A stretch of 64,000 bases of DNA from Holophagales bacterium (GCA_016699405.1 CP064972.1:3503501-3567500), one strand, 5' to 3'; counted from the stretch's first letter, positions 1 to 9,123 are shown. The notes: generated by a model not told the origin, from the sequence alone. Program-made: numbers and translations.

Positions 1-41
1 CCTCCGAGGCACCTTCCGCCGAACCGCCCGCCGAGATCTGA
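1..41 (+). CDS. 3' end of an unidentified upstream gene
   Basis: A reading frame enters from the left edge and ends at TGA 39-41. Its last residues are SEAPSAEPPAEI, an acidic, proline- and alanine-rich tail. It stops 24 bases before the coaBC start, so it probably belongs to the same operon. The RNA polymerase omega subunit gene (rpoZ) often precedes coaBC and can have such a tail, but 12 residues do not allow identification. Confidence 0.4.
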   Translation, partial: SEAPSAEPPAEI

Positions 42-65
42 TTCCGCGACCCGAGGCTCCGGCAC

Positions 66-1283
66 GTGCGGGTTCTGCTCGGCATCGGAGGCGGCATCGC
101 CGCTTTCAAGGCGCCGGAGATCGTCCGCCGCCTGCGGGAGCGAGGGCACGAGGTACGGTGCGCTCCGACGCGCGCCGCCGCCTCGTTCGTGGCGCCCCTG
201 ACGCTCGAAGTGCTTTCGGGCCATCCCCTGCTTACCGAGGCCTATCTCGAGGCGGGAGGGGATGGTGCGGAAGAGCACATCGAGGCCGCTCGATGGGCGG
301 AGTTGGCGATCCTCGCGCCCGCCACGGCGCATCTTCTCGCCCGACTCGCCCTGGGACTTGCCGATGACGTGCTGACCACCACGCTCTTGGCGTTCGAGGG
401 CCCTGTGGTCGCCGCACCGGCGATGCATGCGGCGATGTGGAGCAAGTCGGTGGTCGGCGAGCACGTCGAGCGCCTGCGGAATCGTGGATTCACCCTCGTG
501 GGACCGGTCCGCGGTCCCCTGGCTTCCGGCGAAGTCGGCTGGGGGCGCATGGCGGATCCCGAGGCGATCGTCGATGCGGCGGAGAAGGTTCTGCGCCCGC
601 GCGATTTCGCCGGCCGGCGCGTCTTGATTACCGCTGGCCCGACCTACGAGCCGATCGACCCCGTGCGCTTCGTCGGGAATCGATCGAGCGGGAAGATGGG
701 CTTCGCCCTTGCCGCCGAGGCGATCGCCCGGGGAGCCCAGGTCGACCTGGTCGCCGGACCGGTGTCCCTGCCGACCCCGAACGGGGTGACGCGCCTCGAT
801 GTCGAGACGGCCGCCGAGATGGCGGCCGCCGTGGCGGAGCGCGCGCCGAAGGCCGACGTGGTCATCATGGCTGCGGCGGTGGCCGATTTTCGTCCGGCGA
901 AAGCCGCGGCCGTCAAGATCAAGAAGCGCGACGGCGATCCCGAGCCGCTCGCGCTCGTCCGCAACCCGGACATCCTGGCGAGTCTCGCCGACCTGGCGCC
1001 CCAGGCGGTGCGCGTGGGATTCGCCGCCGAGACCGGGAACCTCGAACAAGAGGGACCGGTCAAGCTGCAAGCGAAGCGGGCACGTCTCCTCGTCGCCAAC
1101 GATGTCTCCCGCCCGGATATCGGCTTCGGGAGCGAGAGCAACGAAGTGACCATCTTCCGCGCAAGTGGCTCGCCGATCCGAGTCCCGCGTCGGTCCAAGG
1201 CGGAAGTGGCTCGCGTCATTCTCGATCTCGTGAACCAGGAACTGGCACCCCGTGAAGACTCCCCTCGAACCGGCGCTGGCTGA
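66..1283 (+). CDS. coaBC: bifunctional phosphopantothenoylcysteine decarboxylase / phosphopantothenate-cysteine ligase
   Basis: Carries out two steps of coenzyme A synthesis: joining cysteine to 4'-phosphopantothenate (CoaB, C-terminal half) and decarboxylating the product (CoaC, FMN flavoprotein, N-terminal half). The 405-residue length is normal for the fusion. The CoaC part starts with the flavoprotein fold (GIGGGIAAFKA) and keeps His71 in HIEAARWAE. The CoaB part begins near residue 184 with LITAGPTYEPID. Two usual CoaC residues differ: the PAMN motif reads PAMH (118-121), and the flap Cys of LACG is Ser154. Actinobacterial CoaBC proteins, as I recall, share the His. GTG start at 66. The last 32 bases overlap the next gene. 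Confidence 0.93.
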   Translation: MRVLLGIGGGIAAFKAPEIVRRLRERGHEVRCAPTRAAASFVAPLTLEVLSGHPLLTEAYLEAGGDGAEEHIEAARWAELAILAPATAHLLARLALGLADDVLTTTLLAFEGPVVAAPAMHAAMWSKSVVGEHVERLRNRGFTLVGPVRGPLASGEVGWGRMADPEAIVDAAEKVLRPRDFAGRRVLITAGPTYEPIDPVRFVGNRSSGKMGFALAAEAIARGAQVDLVAGPVSLPTPNGVTRLDVETAAEMAAAVAERAPKADVVIMAAAVADFRPAKAAAVKIKKRDGDPEPLALVRNPDILASLADLAPQAVRVGFAAETGNLEQEGPVKLQAKRARLLVANDVSRPDIGFGSESNEVTIFRASGSPIRVPRRSKAEVARVILDLVNQELAPREDSPRTGAG

Positions 1284-2013
1284 CTGGATCGGCTACCTGG
1301 CCGACATCGGCTACGGTGACCTTCGCCGGGCGGGCCCCGCAGGGGCGGCCGCTCCTGCGGAGCGCCAATCGTCAAGTGACGTGGCGCCGCAGCCCTCCGA
1401 TGGGTCAACTCGCGGCTCACGATCGGCGGTGAGCGAGCCGGACGGAGAGGGAAAGCGTGCAGACGCTCTCCGCGTCCTCGGTGAGAAGGCGGCGGGATGC
1501 GTGGCCTGCCGCCTGGCTTCCCAGCGCGGGCGAGTGGTCTTCGGATCGGGGCCGTCCTCGGCTCGACTCATGCTCGTCGGCGAGGGGCCCGGGGCGGAAG
1601 AGGACCGCCAGGGGTTGCCGTTCGTCGGCCGGGCAGGGGAGTTGCTGACGCGGATCCTCGCTGCGATCGACGAGCGCCGCGATGAGGTCTACATCGCCAA
1701 CATCGTGAAGTGCCGACCTCCGGCGAATCGCGAGCCGGAAGCCGACGAGGTCGAAGCCTGCATCGGCTTTCTCGAACGTCAGATCGATCTCGTCAAGCCG
1801 CGGGTCATCGTCTGCCTCGGTCGCATCTCGGCCCAGACGCTCCTCGGCAACGCCATGCCGATCGGCCGGATGCGAGGCAACTGGTACAACGTGCGCGGGA
1901 TCGAGACCATGGTGACCTACCATCCGGCGGCGCTCCTGAGGAATCCGTCCCTCAAGCGTCCGACCTGGGAGGACATGCAGAAGGTCCGCGATCGCCTTCG
2001 CGAGCTGAACTGA
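1252..2013 (+). CDS. uracil-DNA glycosylase, family 4 (iron-sulfur)
   Basis: Removes uracil from DNA as the first step of base excision repair. The four cysteines of the family-4 [4Fe-4S] cluster are visible: Cys83 and Cys86 (CVAC), Cys154 (KCRPP) and Cys170. The active-site motifs GEGPGAEED (110-118) and HPAALLRNP (from 224) are present. Residues 28-80 form a low-complexity polar insert between the first helix and the catalytic domain; such linkers vary in this family. The GTG start at 1252 overlaps coaBC, implying translational coupling. The first residues (EPALADWIGYLADIG) look like a genuine N-terminal helix, which supports this start. Confidence 0.92.
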   Translation: MKTPLEPALADWIGYLADIGYGDLRRAGPAGAAAPAERQSSSDVAPQPSDGSTRGSRSAVSEPDGEGKRADALRVLGEKAAGCVACRLASQRGRVVFGSGPSSARLMLVGEGPGAEEDRQGLPFVGRAGELLTRILAAIDERRDEVYIANIVKCRPPANREPEADEVEACIGFLERQIDLVKPRVIVCLGRISAQTLLGNAMPIGRMRGNWYNVRGIETMVTYHPAALLRNPSLKRPTWEDMQKVRDRLRELN

Positions 2014-2050
2014 CCCGACGCCGCCAGGGCGTCACTCGAGGCGGTGAACC

Positions 2051-3550
2051 GTGGAGCGAGGTTTTCGGATCGAAATCGCTGCTGCCGAGCCGAAGGGTTG
2101 CGACCGGCTCGTCGCCTTCACCTTCGAGGACCGCGAGTCCCATTTCCCGGCCGGGGTGCATGCCCGCTTCACCGAGCTCGCTCGGACGAGAGGATCGCGT
2201 GGCGTCGCTGGCGAACGCCTCGAGACGTCCGATCCACTGGGCGAAGGCCGGGTGCTCGAATTGCGCGGGCTGGGTCCCTCTCCAGCCCTGAAGCTCGAGA
2301 CGCTCTGCGCGGCGGTGACGCGCGCGGCGCGCGACGGCGCCGCTGCCGGATCTGCCCGACTCGGCGTGCTGCTTCCGGACTCGGAGCTCCTGCGCCAGCC
2401 AGCTCATGCGGAAAGGATGCTCCGCGAGCTCGCGCTCGCAAGCTATCGCTTCGATCGCTTCCGCACTTCGGCAGATCCGGAGGCGAGGTCGCCGATGCGG
2501 ATCGATGTCGTGCCTCCGACCGGGGACCTTCGAGGCTGGCGATCTGCCCTCCGCCGCGCAGCGATCGTCGGTCGAGCGACGCGCGCTGCTCGGGATCTCG
2601 CGAACACGCCGCCGAACGAGGCGACGCCGGACTGGATGGCATCGCGGGTCCGCGACCTCGGTCGTCGAATCGGGGCGAAGGTGACCGTGCTCGGCGAGCG
2701 CGAGCTGGCGCGTCGCGGGATGGGCGGCATCCTGGCGGTCGGACGCGGGTCATCGAACCCGCCTCGCATGGTTCGGCTGGAGTGGGGCCGAGGACCGCAG
2801 ACGATCGCGCTCGTCGGCAAGGGGGTGACCTTCGACAGCGGCGGGTTGTCGATCAAGCCGGCAGCCGCCATGGACGAGATGAAGTGGGACAAGTGCGGCG
2901 CATGCGCCGTCTTCGGCGCGCTCCAGGCCGCCGCAGAGCTCTCGCTGCCCCTGCGCCTCCGCGCCTACCTGCCCTTTGCCGAGAACATGCTGGGGGGAGC
3001 CGCCTACCGCCCGGGCGACATCGTGACCTGCGGCAATGGCAAGACCGTCGAGATCCTGAACACGGACGCCGAAGGAAGGATGATCCTCGCCGATGCCATG
3101 GCCTGGGCGGCGAGTGACCGTGCCGACGCGCTCGTCGAACTCTCGACACTGACCGGCGCTTGCGTCGTCGCGCTCGGGCAGAACATCGCGGGGCTTTTCA
3201 CTCCCGACGATCCCTTGGCCGAAGAGCTGACGGACGCGGCGAACGCTACCGGGGAACGGATCTGGAGGTTGCCGCTGGGAGCCGAGTTCCTCGAGGAGAT
3301 GCGGGGGGCCCACGCGGACCTGCGCAACTCCGGCGGTCGATGGGGTGGCGCGAGCAACGCCGCCGCGTTTCTTTCCCAATTCGTCGAACCTGTTTCCCGC
3401 TGGGCGCACCTCGACATCGCCGGACCGGCCTACGTCGGCGGGGAGGATCGGGTGCGTCGGGGCGCCACCGGGTTCGGCGTGGCTCTGGTCGTCGAATGGC
3501 TCTCGCGGATCGCCGAGGGCACGGCCCGCCGTCGTCCGGCCCGAGCCTGA
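2051..3550 (+). CDS. pepA: leucyl aminopeptidase (peptidase M17)
   Basis: Cytosolic dizinc/dimanganese aminopeptidase that removes N-terminal residues from peptides. The M17 catalytic domain fills the C-terminal half: GKGVTFDSGG (256-265), the metal-binding MDEMKWD (274-280) and the family signature NTDAEGR (337-343). The N-terminal third is the variable macro-like domain, and 499 residues is the usual size. GTG start at 2051 with a purine-rich GAGGCGG upstream. The stop codon overlaps the ATG of the next gene (TGATG). Because two peptide-transporter ATPases follow directly, the enzyme may process imported peptides; that link is inferred from gene order only. Confidence 0.95.
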   Translation: MERGFRIEIAAAEPKGCDRLVAFTFEDRESHFPAGVHARFTELARTRGSRGVAGERLETSDPLGEGRVLELRGLGPSPALKLETLCAAVTRAARDGAAAGSARLGVLLPDSELLRQPAHAERMLRELALASYRFDRFRTSADPEARSPMRIDVVPPTGDLRGWRSALRRAAIVGRATRAARDLANTPPNEATPDWMASRVRDLGRRIGAKVTVLGERELARRGMGGILAVGRGSSNPPRMVRLEWGRGPQTIALVGKGVTFDSGGLSIKPAAAMDEMKWDKCGACAVFGALQAAAELSLPLRLRAYLPFAENMLGGAAYRPGDIVTCGNGKTVEILNTDAEGRMILADAMAWAASDRADALVELSTLTGACVVALGQNIAGLFTPDDPLAEELTDAANATGERIWRLPLGAEFLEEMRGAHADLRNSGGRWGGASNAAAFLSQFVEPVSRWAHLDIAGPAYVGGEDRVRRGATGFGVALVVEWLSRIAEGTARRRPARA

Positions 3551-4533
3551 TGAACGAGCTCTCCGTCGACGCCTTGCGTCTCGGCTTCTCGGCCGGCGGA
3601 GGGCGACGGACGGAGGTCCTCCGGGGCGTATCGCTCCACCTTTCCTCGGGCGAAGCGGTCGGTCTGGTGGGCGAGTCCGGCTCGGGAAAGAGCCTGCTCG
3701 CTCGCGCCATCCTCGGGTTGCTCCCTCGTCACGCCTCGATTGGAGCCGGACGGATCCTCCTCGATGGCACCGATCTCCTCGCCGAAGCGGCGGGAGCTCA
3801 TCGGCAGGTCCGGGGAAGCCGCCTCGGACTGGTTCTCCAGGAGCCAGCAGGAGCGCTGAACCCGGTGCTCTCCGTCGGCAGTCAGCTCGTCGAGGTGCTG
3901 CGGGCCCATCACCCACTCGGGAGGCGGGCCGCCGCAGCCGCGGCGGCAGAGCTCATCGAGATGGTTGCGCTCGCCAGGGGGGCGGAGGTCCTGGCCGCCT
4001 ATCCCCACGAGCTCTCGGGCGGTCAACGGCAGCGAGTGCTGCTCGCCCTCGCGCTCGCAGCTCGCCCCCAGTTTCTGCTTGCCGACGAGCCAACGACCGC
4101 ACTCGACTCGACGGTTCAACTGCGGATCCTCGGACTCCTCGATCGCCTGCGGCGCGAGCTCACCCTCGGGCTTCTCCTCATCACCCACGATCTGGCAGCC
4201 GTCGCTGCCATTTGCGCTCGCGCCTACGTCCTTTACGCGGGTGAGGTCGTCGAGGAGGGTCCGCTCTCCGACCTGTTCGCCACCCCTCGCCACCCGTACA
4301 CGGCCGGACTGGTGGCCGCCCAACCTCGAGTTGGCCAGCGGCACCCTCGAGGGGGCCTTCCGACGATCGGGGGCCAGGTTCCGGAGCCTTCGGCGCTTCC
4401 ACCGGGATGCCCCTTCCATCCGCGTTGTCCGAGGGTGCTGCCGCGCTGTTCGTTCGAACGGGCGCCCTGGGTCGTGACCGGAACGGACCGGGGCGCTCGC
4501 TGCCACCTCCTCGTCTCGGCGGGGGAGCCATGA
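3550..4533 (+). CDS. oligopeptide/dipeptide ABC transporter ATP-binding protein, OppD/DppD type
   Basis: One of the two ATPase subunits that power peptide import. It has Walker A GESGSGKS (41-48), signature LSGGQ (155-159) and Walker B FLLADE (175-180). The C-terminal region carries the oligopeptide-transporter ATPase extension with the Cys-containing PFHPRCPRVLPRC, which separates the OppD/DppD family from other ABC ATPases. The ATG at 3550 shares a base with the pepA stop, and the 3' end overlaps the next ATPase by ATGA. No permease or binding-protein gene is next to it, so the membrane partners must be elsewhere. Confidence 0.9.
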   Translation: MNELSVDALRLGFSAGGGRRTEVLRGVSLHLSSGEAVGLVGESGSGKSLLARAILGLLPRHASIGAGRILLDGTDLLAEAAGAHRQVRGSRLGLVLQEPAGALNPVLSVGSQLVEVLRAHHPLGRRAAAAAAAELIEMVALARGAEVLAAYPHELSGGQRQRVLLALALAARPQFLLADEPTTALDSTVQLRILGLLDRLRRELTLGLLLITHDLAAVAAICARAYVLYAGEVVEEGPLSDLFATPRHPYTAGLVAAQPRVGQRHPRGGLPTIGGQVPEPSALPPGCPFHPRCPRVLPRCSFERAPWVVTGTDRGARCHLLVSAGEP

Positions 4534-5552
4534 CGCCGTTGCTCGAGGCCACCGGGCTCACCCGGTCCTTCCCGTCTCGGCTCGGCAACACCGGCCAGTC
4601 GACGCTGGCGCTTGCCGGGGTGGATCTCGTGCTGGAGCGTGGCGAAACTCTGGCCGTGGTCGGGGAGTCAGGCTGTGGCAAGACCACCCTCGGTCGTTGC
4701 CTGCTGCGCCTTCTCGAGCCCGACGCCGGATCGGTGCGGTTCGACGGGGTCGACATCCTGTCGCTCGGAGACCGCGAGCTGCGACGGCTGCGGCGCCGGA
4801 TGCAGATGGTCTTCCAGGACCCGATGGGGTCGCTCGATCCGAGGATGCGGATTGGTGAGGTGTTGGCCGAGCCGATGGCGGCCCACCGTCTCGCCGGGCC
4901 CGAGGAACGGCGGTTGGCCGTCGCTCGCCTCGTCGAACGGGTCGGCCTGTCTGCAGACACTGTTCGGCGACTCCCCCACGAATTCTCCGGCGGGCAGCGT
5001 CAGCGGATCGCCATCGCGCGGGCACTGGCCACGGACCCGGATCTCCTGGTGGCCGACGAACCGGTCTCGTCGCTCGACGTGTCGGTCCGGGCGCAGATCG
5101 TCAACCTCCTGGCCGGGATCCAAGGCGAACGCGGCCTCGCGATGCTGTTCATCGCCCACGACCTGGCGCTCGTCGAGCATCTCGCCGACCGGGTGGCGGT
5201 GATGTACCGTGGCCGGATCGTCGAGACGGCGTCGACCTCTCGGCTCTTCGCCGCCCCGAGACATCCCTACACCGTCGAGCTGCTCTCAGCCTCGACCGCG
5301 ACGGCTGCCGCCTTGGCCGAATCGCGGCAGCTTCCTCCGGAGCCTGCAGAGTCCGTGGGTGCGGGGCAGCGGGACGCCGGTTGTCCGTTTCGCCTCCGCT
5401 GTCTCGGAGCTGGCGAACGCTGCGCTGCCGAGCGCCCGGAGCTCGTGACCGCCGATTCGGGACATCGAGTGGCGTGCCACTTTCCGGGTAGCATTCCCTT
5501 CGAGCCGGAATCGGCGGCCCCGCAGCGGAACTTTTCTCCACCGGGTGCGTAG
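4530..5552 (+). CDS. oligopeptide/dipeptide ABC transporter ATP-binding protein, OppF/DppF type
   Basis: Second ATPase of the peptide importer, 340 residues. Walker A is GESGCGKT (45-52), the signature is FSGGQ (152-156) and Walker B is LLVADE (172-177). The C-terminal extension again has the Cys-rich signature (CPFRLRCLGAGERC). OppD- and OppF-type ATPases act as a heterodimer, and the ATGA overlap with the preceding gene fits equal synthesis. The protein ends in a serine- and proline-containing tail. It lies 60 bases upstream of the TolC-like gene and may be transcribed with it. Confidence 0.9.
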   Translation: MTPLLEATGLTRSFPSRLGNTGQSTLALAGVDLVLERGETLAVVGESGCGKTTLGRCLLRLLEPDAGSVRFDGVDILSLGDRELRRLRRRMQMVFQDPMGSLDPRMRIGEVLAEPMAAHRLAGPEERRLAVARLVERVGLSADTVRRLPHEFSGGQRQRIAIARALATDPDLLVADEPVSSLDVSVRAQIVNLLAGIQGERGLAMLFIAHDLALVEHLADRVAVMYRGRIVETASTSRLFAAPRHPYTVELLSASTATAAALAESRQLPPEPAESVGAGQRDAGCPFRLRCLGAGERCAAERPELVTADSGHRVACHFPGSIPFEPESAAPQRNFSPPGA

Positions 5553-5612
5553 GTTCAGATGAATAGGCGCTGGGCGCCAGCAGGAGCTTTCCAATCGATG
5601 AGGATCCCACGG

Positions 5613-7268
5613 ATGAATCCGAAACTTCGTGCGTCGCAGTCGGCCGGGAGCGGGAGGACCGCTCTGATCGTCGCCGCGGTTCTCGCCCTCGGGGCGTGGT
5701 CGGTCGAGGCGGCCCAAGAGACCGTGCAGGTCTCGAGCAACCTGGCTCGGAGCACCACCGCTCCGGAGCTGCAAGCCGTCGAAGGAAAGGTCAAGCTTCG
5801 CCTCGATGACGCCATCTCGATCGCACTCGAGCGCAACCTGTCGCTGCAGGTGCAGCGCTACGACCGGGAACGGAGCCGGCTCGGAATCGAGCAGGCTCTG
5901 GGGATGTACGATTTCTCGCTGACATCGTCGGCGCAGGCGTCCAGCGACACCAGCCCTGCCGCTTCGAATCTCGATGGCGCCGAGGTCCAGAAGAGCGATC
6001 GACTCGGGCTGCAGCTCGGCCTTTCGCGCCTCGTACCGACCGGCGGCGTCGCCGACGTGGCCTGGTCGAATAGTCGGCTGAAGACGAATTCGAGCTTCGC
6101 GCTGGTCAATCCGTCCTACAACTCCGGACTTGACTTCACCTTCTCGCAGCCGCTGCTGAGGGACTTCGGCAAGGCGGTCACCGAGCGACCGATCGTGATC
6201 GCTCGCAACGGCGATGAGCTCAGTCGGCTCGCCTTTGTCCAGCGGGTCACCGACCTGCTCCGCGACGTCGAGAACGCCTACTGGAGCCTCATCGACGCGA
6301 GGTACCAGCTCGAGGTCGCCCAGGCGAGTCTCGATCTGGCGCGTCAACTTCACGAGCAGAACCGCGTGCGTGTCGAGGTCGGCACCTTGGCGCCGCTCGA
6401 GCTGGTGCAGAGCGAGGTCGGGATCTCGACGCGTGAGGAGGAGATCATCCGCGCGCAGTTGGGGGTCGGAGACGCCGAGGACCGTCTGCGGCAGTTGCTC
6501 GGGCTCGATCGCGGCGACCTCTGGTCTGCCGAGATCGTGCCCGAGACGGCACCGGAGACGAGCCCGTATCCGATCGCCATCGAGAAGGCCATCGACACCG
6601 CTCTGCAAGAGCGCCCCGAAGTGGCGATCAAGCGCGTGACGCGCCAGAATCTGGCCGTCGACGCGGCCTACTATCGGAACCAGACCCTCCCACGCCTCGA
6701 TGTGCGGGCGATCTACGGATTCAACGGCGTGGGTGGCGACGTGATCCTCACCGACTCGCTCGGTCACCCGATCGGCGTCGATACCGGTGGCTGGGGCGAC
6801 GCGGTCCAGCAGGTCGCGGACGCGAACTACCGCGGCTGGTCGCTCGGCGTCTCCTTCGCCTACCCGTTGCAGAACCGGACCGCGCGCGCCAAGAGCGCCC
6901 AGGCCAATCTCCAGCTCTCGCAGAACGACACGGAGATGAAGGAGCTCGAGCTTGGCGTTTCGACCGAGGTGAGATCGGCCGCTCGTCTCGTGGAGGCCGC
7001 TGCCAAGGCGATCGAGACGGCTCGCGCCTCGCGGCGCCTGGCCGAGAAGAACCTGGAAGCCGAACAGAAGAAGTACGAGAACGGGCTGTCGACGAGCTTC
7101 CAGGTTCTGCAGATCCAGGACGAGCTGACCTCGGCTCGCAGCCGTCTGGCCAACGCGGTCACCGGCTACCGCAAGGCGCTGGTGGTCTTCCATCGAGCGA
7201 CGGGCCGCCTCGTTCCCGAGAGCGGAGTGGAAGTCGTCTCGGATCCGATCCCGGCCAAGAGTCGCTGA
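5613..7268 (+). CDS. TolC family outer membrane efflux protein
   Basis: Forms a trimeric outer-membrane channel-tunnel for efflux pumps. From this start the protein has 551 residues, with a signal peptide (hydrophobic ALIVAAVLALGAW followed by a cleavage region SVEAAQE). Two outer-membrane efflux repeats of long amphipathic helices follow, with sequences such as AYWSLIDARYQLEVAQASL and RLAEKNLEAEQKKYENG typical of the family. In-frame ATGs also occur at 5559 and 5598; 5613 is preferred because GAGGA lies 8 bases upstream and it gives the best signal peptide. The upstream codons overlap no other gene. No adaptor (HlyD/MacA) gene is adjacent. Confidence 0.87.
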   Translation: MNPKLRASQSAGSGRTALIVAAVLALGAWSVEAAQETVQVSSNLARSTTAPELQAVEGKVKLRLDDAISIALERNLSLQVQRYDRERSRLGIEQALGMYDFSLTSSAQASSDTSPAASNLDGAEVQKSDRLGLQLGLSRLVPTGGVADVAWSNSRLKTNSSFALVNPSYNSGLDFTFSQPLLRDFGKAVTERPIVIARNGDELSRLAFVQRVTDLLRDVENAYWSLIDARYQLEVAQASLDLARQLHEQNRVRVEVGTLAPLELVQSEVGISTREEEIIRAQLGVGDAEDRLRQLLGLDRGDLWSAEIVPETAPETSPYPIAIEKAIDTALQERPEVAIKRVTRQNLAVDAAYYRNQTLPRLDVRAIYGFNGVGGDVILTDSLGHPIGVDTGGWGDAVQQVADANYRGWSLGVSFAYPLQNRTARAKSAQANLQLSQNDTEMKELELGVSTEVRSAARLVEAAAKAIETARASRRLAEKNLEAEQKKYENGLSTSFQVLQIQDELTSARSRLANAVTGYRKALVVFHRATGRLVPESGVEVVSDPIPAKSR

Positions 7269-7294
7269 ACACGACGGAACGGGAGAACCTGACG

Positions 7295-7984
7295 ATGGAA
7301 TCTTCGTTTGGCAGACTGTTCGGGGTCATCGTCTCGCCCCGCAAGACCTTCGAGTCGATCGCCGAGAAACCCACCTGGGCGTTGGCCCTGGTGGTCCTCA
7401 TGCTGGTCGGGACGGTGGCCGTCTGGTTCTCGATCTCCAAGATCGATCCCGCGTCGCTTGCCCGGTCCGTCGCGGAACAGTCGAATCAGGAGCTGCCGCC
7501 GCAGATGACGCCGGAGCGCCTCCACACGATGACGATGGTCTCCAGCGTCGTCTTCGCTCTCGTCTTCGGTCCCTTGATCTACCTGGCAGCTGCAGGGCTC
7601 TTCCTCGTCGCCTCGCGGCTGTTCGGAAGCGAGATCGACTTCCGACGGGCCTTCTCGGTCACGCTGCACGGGCTGGTACCGTTCGGCGTTGCAGCCCTCC
7701 TGGGAATTCCCGTCGCCCTGGCCAAGGAGTCCGTGACGCTGGAGGAGGTGCAGGGCGGCTCGATCCTCGCTTCGAACCTCGGGGCCTTCGCGAGCCCGGA
7801 CCTCGGCAAGGTGAGCCAGGCGCTGTTGTCGAGCGTGGACCTCTTCTCGATCTGGTGCATCGTGCTCCTGGTGATCGGCTTCCAGACCGTGGGCAAGCTC
7901 TCGCGAGGCAGCGCCACCGCCAGCGTCGTCACCGTCTGGATGCTCGGACTGCTCGCCAAGGTCGGCATGGCAGCGCTGCGCTGA
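7295..7984 (+). CDS. Yip1-domain integral membrane protein
   Basis: 229-residue inner-membrane protein. The N-terminal segment FGVIVSPRKTFESIAEKPTW is the hallmark of bacterial Yip1-domain (PF04893-type) proteins. About five hydrophobic segments follow, including ALALVVLMLVGTVAVWFS and SSVVFALVFGPLIYLAAA. Function is unknown; in other bacteria such genes often sit beside TolC/adaptor/ABC export genes, as here between a TolC-like gene and an ABC ATPase. ATG at 7295 with GGGAGAA upstream. The 98 bases after it contain a 7-bp stem (8009-8015 with 8022-8028) without a T tract. Confidence 0.75.
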   Translation: MESSFGRLFGVIVSPRKTFESIAEKPTWALALVVLMLVGTVAVWFSISKIDPASLARSVAEQSNQELPPQMTPERLHTMTMVSSVVFALVFGPLIYLAAAGLFLVASRLFGSEIDFRRAFSVTLHGLVPFGVAALLGIPVALAKESVTLEEVQGGSILASNLGAFASPDLGKVSQALLSSVDLFSIWCIVLLVIGFQTVGKLSRGSATASVVTVWMLGLLAKVGMAALR

Positions 7985-8082
7985 CCCGCTGACCAGGCCG
8001 TCGTGTGGCTCGTCGACCGGACGACGAGTCGGAACATGTAGTCAAGGGACGAAGCAGGACGTTCGCGCGAGGAAGGCGAGTC

Positions 8083-8817
8083 ATGGCCCTGATCCACCTG
8101 CAAGGGGTGAAGAAGCTGTACGACATGGGAGCCGAGCAGGTTCGCGCCCTCAATGGCCTGGACCTCGAGGTCGAGAGGGGCGAGTACCTGGCCATCATGG
8201 GGCCGTCGGGAAGCGGCAAGTCGACGCTCATGAACCTTCTCGGTTGCCTCGATACGCCGACAGAAGGCACCTACGTGCTCAACGGGACGGCGGTCGAGAA
8301 GCTCAACGACGAGGAGCTGGCCGCCATCCGCAATCGCGAGATCGGCTTCGTTTTCCAGACCTTCAATCTGTTGGCGCGAACCGATGCGCTCCAGAACGTC
8401 GAGTTGCCCCTGATCTACTCGGGAGTCCCGCGCAAAGAGCGTCGCGAGCGGGCGCTCGAAGCGCTGCGGCGGGTCGGTCTGGGGGATCGAGTCCATCACC
8501 AGCCGAACGAGCTCTCCGGCGGCCAGCGTCAGCGTGTGGCGGTCGCGCGGGCGCTGGTGAACTCGCCTTCCATCCTGTTGGCCGACGAGCCGACCGGGAA
8601 CCTCGACTCGGCGACCTCGACCGAGATCATGGGCCTGTTCGACGAGTTGCACCGCGCTGGCAACACGGTCATCCTGGTGACGCACGAGCTCGACATCGCC
8701 GATCACGCCGAGCGAAGGGTCCTGCTGCGCGACGGCCGGGTGGTCAGCGACGAACGCTCGCCGCGCTCGAATCCGCGGCAACCGGCAGAAGCCGCGGGCT
8801 CACCGGCGGTCGCCTAG
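8083..8817 (+). CDS. ABC transporter ATP-binding protein, LolD/MacB class
   Basis: 244-residue ATPase with Walker A GPSGSGKST, the LolD/MacB marker GCLDTPTEG, signature LSGGQRQRVA and Walker B ILLADEPTGNLDS. This class powers mechanotransmission transporters (macrolide or peptide export, lipoprotein release), which need a MacB/LolC-like permease and often a periplasmic adaptor. Neither is encoded next to it: the gene is followed by about 220 bases without a gene and then a tRNA on the other strand. The ATG at 8083 is preceded by GAGGAAGGCGAG. With the upstream TolC and Yip1 genes it may be the remainder of an export operon whose other parts are elsewhere. Confidence 0.88.
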   Translation: MALIHLQGVKKLYDMGAEQVRALNGLDLEVERGEYLAIMGPSGSGKSTLMNLLGCLDTPTEGTYVLNGTAVEKLNDEELAAIRNREIGFVFQTFNLLARTDALQNVELPLIYSGVPRKERRERALEALRRVGLGDRVHHQPNELSGGQRQRVAVARALVNSPSILLADEPTGNLDSATSTEIMGLFDELHRAGNTVILVTHELDIADHAERRVLLRDGRVVSDERSPRSNPRQPAEAAGSPAVA

Positions 8818-9036
8818 CTGAGACTTCGAAGGCTGGGTCGGGTCACGCCTCCGGTCGAACGCCTCGAGGCGGATCGACCTCGTGGCCACCGGCATGTCCG
8901 CCACGGTTTCGCCGAAGCCGTTCGGCAACGACTCTTGCCCTTGGCGGCACGGGCGGTGGGGAAGGGCCACCGCGTGTCAACGACCGAGCGTGGGAGGCCC
9001 GCCATTTCCAGGACCTGCGGGCAGCAGCGACAGTTG

Positions 9037-9123
9037 TGGTGCCGGAGACAGGAATCGAACCTGCACGGCCGCAAGGACCGGGGGATTTTGAGTCCCCTGC
9101 GTCTACCGTTCCGCCACTCCGGC
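9037..9123 (-). tRNA. tRNA-Leu (anticodon CAA)
   Basis: 87-base class II tRNA on the minus strand. The acceptor stem GCCGGAG pairs with CTCCGGC, discriminator A is followed by an encoded CCA, and the T-loop GTTCGATTC is intact. The anticodon arm has loop CTCAAAA, giving CAA, which reads the Leu codon TTG. The long variable arm is typical of leucine tRNA. A clear promoter lies upstream. The bases on either side (8818-9036 and 9124-9211) show no gene. Confidence 0.97.
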
